A stretch of 14,606 bases of DNA from Baffinella frigidus (Eukaryota > Cryptophyceae > Cryptomonadales > Baffinellaceae): contig MU646549.1 of assembly GCA_026770585.1 (NCBI GenBank), forward strand, positions 154,956 through 169,561. The letters are read 5' to 3'. This document shows positions 11,666 through 14,606 of this stretch, piece after piece. Position numbers and translations under genes: made by a program. The stretch's first letter is position 1. The number at the start of each line of letters is the position of its first letter. The notes beneath the pieces were generated by a model. That model was given only the letters and a program-made list of their open reading frames with translations. It was not told where the DNA came from and ran no database searches.

Positions 11666-11960
11666 CTGGAAACATCTGCGGGCATAGGTGCCCACCTTTA
11701 CTCGTAGAGAGCTAGAGTGTGGTACAGTCCCCCTACCCTAACACAGGCTACCGTAACACATACTTACCCTCCACACATACTCCTGCGGCCGGCCCCCGAT
11801 TTCCCCCTGCAAGGAAGTATGCCTGAAGGGTGGACACAATAACGCATACCTACCCTCCACACATACTCAATCAGTCCGGCCCCGACGGGTATGTGTTAGG
11901 GTAGGTCCACTGTATGTACCCTGTGATCGAGGAGTGTCGCGATCAAGTCAACGTTGTCCC
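11666..11960. repeat. TACCCTCCACACATACTC dispersed repeat region
   Basis: ACACATACTTACCCTCCACAC plus ATACTC at 11756-11781 recurs at 11840-11869, and AGTATG/GGGTATGTGTTAGGGTAGG at 11817 and 11885 are partly inverted. No exon was recognised. Confidence 0.55.
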
Positions 11961-11963
11961 GCA

Positions 11964-12073
11964 CGTGTTAAGCCAATCTTCGTTCGCTAGTGCTAAGTCA
12001 ATCTTTGTTCGCACATGCTCAGCCATCCTCCGCCCTTTGTTCGCAGGAGTGCTAAGTCAATCTTCGTTTGCAG
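11964..12073 (+). repeat. GCTAAGTCAATCTTTGTTCGCA repeats (acceptor-side intron block)
   Basis: Three or four units of 'GCTAAGTCAATCTT-GTTCGCA(GG)' occur here and two more at 12679-12731. They are the branch-to-acceptor segment of exon C. CTAAGT/CTAACT are branch-point-like and the unit ends in GCAG. Each unit could act as a 3' splice site. Confidence 0.7.
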
Positions 12074-12116
12074 GAATTGAACGGCGCGCCGGACAAAGAT
12101 CTGCTGCACAACTCGA
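12074..12116 (+). pseudogene. Exon C copy 1 (fragment)
   Basis: After TTTGCAG: GAATTGAACGGCGCGCCGG, then ACAAAGATCTGCTGCACAACTC, matching ELNG..DK..LHNS of exon C with an internal deletion. It ends in the GAGATTGAATTAACACC repeat. Confidence 0.6.
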
Positions 12117-12123
12117 TCCCTTC

Positions 12124-12460
12124 GAGATTGAATTAACACCTGAATTAACACCCTTGGAGATTGGATGAGATGAGCGAATCAGCGCCGATCCAGCGGCGCA
12201 GCTACAGCGTTGCTCAGTGTGCTGCGTCCGCAACTACCAGCCTGCCTCCGGCAGCCTCCTAGCTACAACCCCGCCTCAGTAGTCGGCTTAAGAGATTGGA
12301 TGAGATTGAATTAACACCCCTTAGAGATTGAATTGACACCGTCGAGGCGCTTACAAGTCCGAGACCATGCGGGTGATGCTGCACAACTCGACCCCTTCGA
12401 GATTTGATTAACGCCTGAATCAACACCCCTCGGAGATTGAATTGACAGGCTTGCGTCAAT
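12124..12460 (+). repeat. GAGATTGAATTAACACCCCTT repeats with exon C fragment
   Basis: The unit recurs at about 12124, 12293, 12327, 12398, 12432 and again at 12586, 12606. Embedded at 12344-12390 is an exon C fragment (KSETMRVMLHNS, from AAGTCCGAGACCATGCGGG) without acceptor or donor. Confidence 0.65.
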
Positions 12461-12535
12461 TAACGGTGTTATTCTTCCTGTATTGCGTTGTCATCTTCGA
12501 ATGAACGGTGTTAATTCACTCCGTGCTGCGAGCAG

Positions 12536-12573
12536 GAAATGAACGGCGCGCGCCGGACAAGTCCGAAACGGTA
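12536..12573 (+). pseudogene. Exon C copy 3 (5' fragment)
   Basis: GAGCAG|GAAATGAACGGCGCGCGCC then GGACAAGTCCGAAACGG; it frameshifts inside a GCGC expansion and ends at GTAGGAAC, a donor-like site. Confidence 0.6.
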
Positions 12574-12632
12574 GGAACATAAATGAGATTGAATTAACAC
12601 CCCTTGGAGATTGAAAAAACATCGTCGAGCAG

Positions 12633-12676
12633 GAAATGAACGGAGGCGCGGACAAGTCGGAGACAATGCGGGTGAG
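12633..12676 (+). pseudogene. Exon C copy 4 (5' fragment, in frame)
   Basis: GAGCAG|GAAATGAACGGAGGCGCGG continues as EMNGGADKSETMRV in frame, then GGTGAGGTG: the exon stops where a GTGAGG donor-like sequence begins, lacking the TM segment. It differs from exon C by two bases. Confidence 0.65.
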
Positions 12677-12731
12677 GTGTTAAGTCAATCGTACCTTGGT
12701 TCGCACGTGCTAACTCAATCTTTGTTCGCAG

Positions 12732-12838
12732 GAAATGAACGGAGGCGCGGACAAGTCCGAGACGATGCGGGTGATGCTTCACAACTCGGTCGCCGCGGGG
12801 ATTGTCTGCCTTCTCCTCTTCCTTCTCAACGTCTTGAG
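12732..12838 (+). CDS. Membrane protein exon C (transmembrane segment 3)
   Basis: A 107-nt exon with acceptor GTTCGCAG and donor TTGAG|GTGCGA (phase 0 in, phase 2 out). It encodes EMNGGADKSETMRVMLHNSV followed by AAGIVCLLLFLLNVL, a hydrophilic loop and a TM helix. It is the only complete copy of at least six. Its AG end completes a Ser codon with exon D. Confidence 0.7.
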
Positions 12839-12865
12839 GTGCGAGAGGAAATTGAATCCAAGTTA

Positions 12866-12925
12866 GCGCCCTAATTAAATTTAACTTGGTTAGGGCCCTA
12901 ATTAAATTTATTTAGGACCCTAATT
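12866..12925 (+). repeat. GGCCCTAATTAAATTTA triplet repeat
   Basis: GCGCCCTAATTAAATTTAAC (12866), GGGCCCTAATTAAATTTATT (12892) and GGACCCTAATTGACG (12913) are spaced 21-26 bp apart. They precede the ankyrin-like fragment. Confidence 0.75.
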
Positions 12926-12953
12926 GACGTTTGTTACGGATCGAAACCGATAT

Positions 12954-13178
12954 GGCCACTTTGTATTCCCTTCCGTGAAGGCCTTGGAAGGCTGGGACCT
13001 AAAACGCCAGAGAGAGAAATCAACCCTCGCTGGTAAGGCCCAAGAGGATACCCCGTTGAGGCTGCATTCTGCAGCTGCGTATGGATTGCCGAAGGTCGTG
13101 CGCTTGCTGCTGGACGCGGGAGCGCAGCCCACGCCCAAAGACAGCTGCGACGACACGCCGTGTTCCAGATTCCCGTGA
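12954..13178 (+). pseudogene. Ankyrin-repeat coding fragment within the intron
   Basis: A plus-strand open frame reads DTPLRLHSAAAYGLPKVVRL then LLDAGAQPTPKDSCDDTP, one ankyrin repeat (TPLH-AA-G---VV-LLL-AGA) plus the start of the next. A two-residue RL insertion splits TPLH. Upstream WDLKRQREKSTLAG, then GGTAAGG (a strong donor consensus), may be another exon. It matches nothing in the surrounding membrane gene, does not fit its phase, and is followed by reversed-polarity TTTAGGG repeats. Captured fragment or exon of an overlapping gene. Confidence 0.55.
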
Positions 13179-13204
13179 CCAGCCCATCCGTATAGTCTGA
13201 CCTG

Positions 13205-13316
13205 TTTTAGGGTTTAGGGTTTAGGGTTTAGGGTTCAGGGTTTAGGGTTCGGGGTGTAGGGTGTAGGGTTAAGGGTTTAGGGTGTAGGGTGTAGGGTTTA
13301 GGGTGTAGGGTTTAGC
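13205..13316 (+). repeat. TTTAGGG array of reversed polarity
   Basis: GGGTTTAGGG and GGGTGTAGGG units, G-rich on the sense strand of the plus-strand gene, opposite to most arrays there. It immediately follows the ankyrin fragment. Confidence 0.95.
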
Positions 13317-13386
13317 ATTTCGGGGGGTCCTCTTACGCCTTGTCATGTTCGATTGGACGCACTGGTGTGTTGAGGAAGGACCCTTA

Positions 13387-13428
13387 GGGGGTCGTCTGCC
13401 TTATCCTCCTCTTCCTCAACGTCTTCAG
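13387..13428 (+). pseudogene. Exon C tail copy (transmembrane end and donor)
   Basis: After CCCTTAG it reads GVVCLILLFLNVF with donor TTCAG|GTGTAT, versus GIVCLLLFLLNVL in exon C. All changes are hydrophobic for hydrophobic, so selection or alternative use is possible. Confidence 0.6.
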
Positions 13429-13838
13429 GTGTATTGAGGAAGTGTTGAGGAAGGTGTCTTGTCCAGTAAATCGCAGGGGTGCGTGTTAGACACACGCGCT
13501 CGCGTCCCAGGTACGCCCGGTCGTGTCCCCATACTAGTGTGTTGAACACGCGTCCCTGTGTTAATCACGTATCCGACACGCTTCCTGGTGTTAAACACAC
13601 GGTCGTGTCCTGAAACCAGTGTGTCCAACACCCGCTCGTGTCCAGTGTGCACTGCGCGGTGACGCTCAGGGGCTACAAGTACGCGTCCATCTACGCGCGC
13701 TCGTGTCCTGAAACCAGTCTGCCCAACACGCATATATCAGCGTTAAACACGCGCTCGCGTCCTACCACAAGTGTATCCAACACAGTTCCGTGTGTGTCCA
13801 ACACGCGTCCCTGTGCTGAGCACACTGCCCCCCTCCAG
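13429..13838. repeat. ACACGCGCTCGTGTCC repeats in intron C
   Basis: Repeated 'GTGT(C/T)(C/A)AACACGCG(T/C)(C/T)CGTGTCC' units of about 30-35 bp between exon C tail and exon D, containing many CACGCG/CGTGTC pairs. A truncated exon D copy lies inside (13646-13700). Confidence 0.7.
13646..13700 (+). pseudogene. Exon D copy 1 (5' part)
   Basis: After GTCCAG it reads T|VHCAVTLRGYKYASIY against AHCAATLMGYKYTSRK in exon D. It then turns into the CGCGCTCGTGTCC repeat, so the TM segment and donor are lost. Confidence 0.7.
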
Positions 13839-13968
13839 TGCGCACTGCGCGGCGACGCTGATGGGCTACAAGTACACCTCGCGCAAGACAGTCATGATCA
13901 TCAACGTCATGGGCTTCGTGCTCGGCCTCATGCTGACTATCCTCGGATTCGCCCCCGCGCCTTCAGAG
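13839..13968 (+). CDS. Membrane protein exon D (transmembrane segment 4)
   Basis: A 130-nt exon with acceptor CCTCCAG and donor TCAGAG|GTACCT (ends phase 0). It reads AHCAATLMGYKYTSRKTVMI, INVMGFVLGLMLTILGFA and PAPSE. A short loop with one Cys and a basic patch leads into a TM helix and a Pro-rich turn. A truncated copy precedes it and a palindrome-expanded copy follows (14012-14130). Confidence 0.75.
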
Positions 13969-14011
13969 GTACCTACCACGCAAGCTCTTGAGAGTTAGTT
14001 GTACGACGCAG

Positions 14012-14130
14012 CGTCGCGCAAGACAGTCATGACTCACTAAGGCAGTCAGTGTAAGACAGTCGTGACTGTCTTCATGTCTCAAGACAGTCATGACTGTCTT
14101 CACGTTGATCATCAACGTGATGGACTTCCC
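14012..14130 (+). pseudogene. Palindrome-expanded copy of exon D
   Basis: Exon D's segment TCGCGCAAGACAGTCATGA / TCATCAACGTCATGG reappears as nested palindromes: AAGACAGTCATGACTGTCTT (14081-14100, perfect), AAGACAGTCGTGACTGTCTT (14053-14072) and CACGTTGATCATCAACGTG (14101-14119). Inserting CTGTCTTCACGTTGA, the inverse of adjacent exon sequence, at ATGA|TCAT reproduces it, as expected of template switching. Confidence 0.7.
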
Positions 14131-14182
14131 CAAACCCAAAACCCAAAACCCAAAACCCAGAACCCAAAACCCAAAACCCCAA
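14128..14182 (+). repeat. Variant heptamer array CCCAAAA
   Basis: Eight or so CCCAAAA units, another private variant of the 7-bp repeat, C-rich on the sense strand, within intron D. Confidence 0.9.
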
Positions 14183-14296
14183 CCTTCCACCAAGTCTCCT
14201 TAACCAGATGAACAAAGTCTAAACCCCATACCTAAACCCCAAACTCTAAACCCTAAACTCTAAACCCTAAACCCTAAACCCCAAACCCAAACCCAG

Positions 14297-14333
14297 GTTG
14301 GCGTCAACAACGCGTGGCTGCCAGACATGATTG
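14297..14333 (+). CDS. Membrane protein exon E (37 nt)
   Basis: VGVNNAWLPDMI plus one base of the next codon, between AACCCAG (repeat-derived acceptor) and ATTG|GTGCCA. Phase 0 in, phase 1 out, fitting exons D and F. This short hydrophilic piece is flanked on both sides by telomere-type repeat. The assignment rests on phase and splice sites, since the exon is tiny. Confidence 0.55.
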
Positions 14334-14485
14334 GTGCCAAACCCTAACCCCTAACCCCTAACCCCTTAACCCTAACCCCTAAACCCTAAACCCTAAACCC
14401 TAAACCCCAAACCCCAAACCCCAAACCCCAAACCCCAAACCCCAAACCCCAAACCCCAAACCCCAAACCCCAAACCCCAACCCAG
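14334..14485 (+). repeat. Intron made almost wholly of CCCTAA / CCCCAAA repeats
   Basis: GTGCCAAACCCTAACCCC ... CCCCAACCCAG: from donor to acceptor the 152 nt are CCCCTAA, CCCTAAA and then eleven or so CCCCAAA heptamers. If exons E and F are real, this is a complete intron of telomere-type repeat. Confidence 0.8.
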
Positions 14486-14606
14486 GCTCTCGCATCCACC
14501 CGGCCCGTATCCCCACCGGCGCTCTCCCTCCCCCCCGCGCCCGCGCCGTCCCACCACCCGGCACTACCCCTAGTGCTCCCGCATACGCACGCGCCCCCGA
14601 CAGCGC
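14486..14606 (+). CDS. Membrane protein exon F (partial, Pro-rich tail)
   Basis: After CCCAACCCAG, in phase with exon E (G|GC), it reads SRIHPARIPTGALPPPRARA then VPPPGTTPSAPAYARAPDS and runs off the window. It is Pro/Arg/Ala-rich and GC-rich, with no stop, a plausible cytosolic C-terminal tail. Low-complexity, so coding status is inferred from the phase match. Confidence 0.5.

Overview
This is nuclear DNA of a eukaryote, most likely a microalga or related protist; I cannot name the species. Arabidopsis-type telomere heptamers (TTTAGGG/CCCTAAA and variants) fill long stretches far from any chromosome end. Coding sequence occurs only as short GC-rich blocks with GT/GC donors and AG acceptors that join in phase. 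No bacterial operon, rRNA, tRNA or CRISPR was seen. The longest continuous reading frames (CT/GA microsatellite, MVKL repeat, telomere-derived Pro/Leu strings) are low-complexity artefacts; the real exons are 37-130 nt.

Layout. (1) 1-5669, minus strand: the 5' part of a NEK-like Ser/Thr protein kinase gene. Five exons join in phase, in transcript order 5669-5633, 4330-4224, 2456-2364, 1225-1169, and one of three alternative exon-5 copies (841-775, 623-560, 395-332). The catalytic-loop and DFG exons would lie left of the window. (2) 5670-7900: region between two head-to-head genes, with a 38-bp tandem duplication, a MITE-like element, a weak P-loop-like exon candidate and the first CCCTAAA arrays. 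(3) 7903-14606, plus strand: a multi-pass membrane protein gene with six in-phase exons (7903-8026, 10492-10614, 11552-11603, 12732-12838, 13839-13968, 14297-14333) and a seventh, Pro-rich exon running off the end. The first two coding exons resemble the TM2-TM3 core of a tetraspanin; this is an inference.

The striking feature is that almost every exon of both genes is accompanied in the adjacent introns by partial, diverged or inverted copies of itself ('exon shadows'), mixed with hairpin elements and telomere-type arrays. Exon 5 of the kinase exists as three copies with intact splice sites, each 64-67 nt, so only one can be used without a frameshift. A hairpin element sits in a shadow of exon 2 flanked by an 18-bp duplication, and another element directly abuts the best exon 2 and now supplies its 3' splice site. 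The telomere-type arrays mostly present the CCCTAAA strand as the sense strand of whichever gene they lie in, and some introns are almost pure heptamer repeat. CCCTAAAC supplies a CTAAC-like branch-point motif and a C-rich tract, so these arrays may be tolerated, or selected, as splice-competent intron filler. An ankyrin-repeat coding fragment is lodged in one intron of the plus-strand gene.
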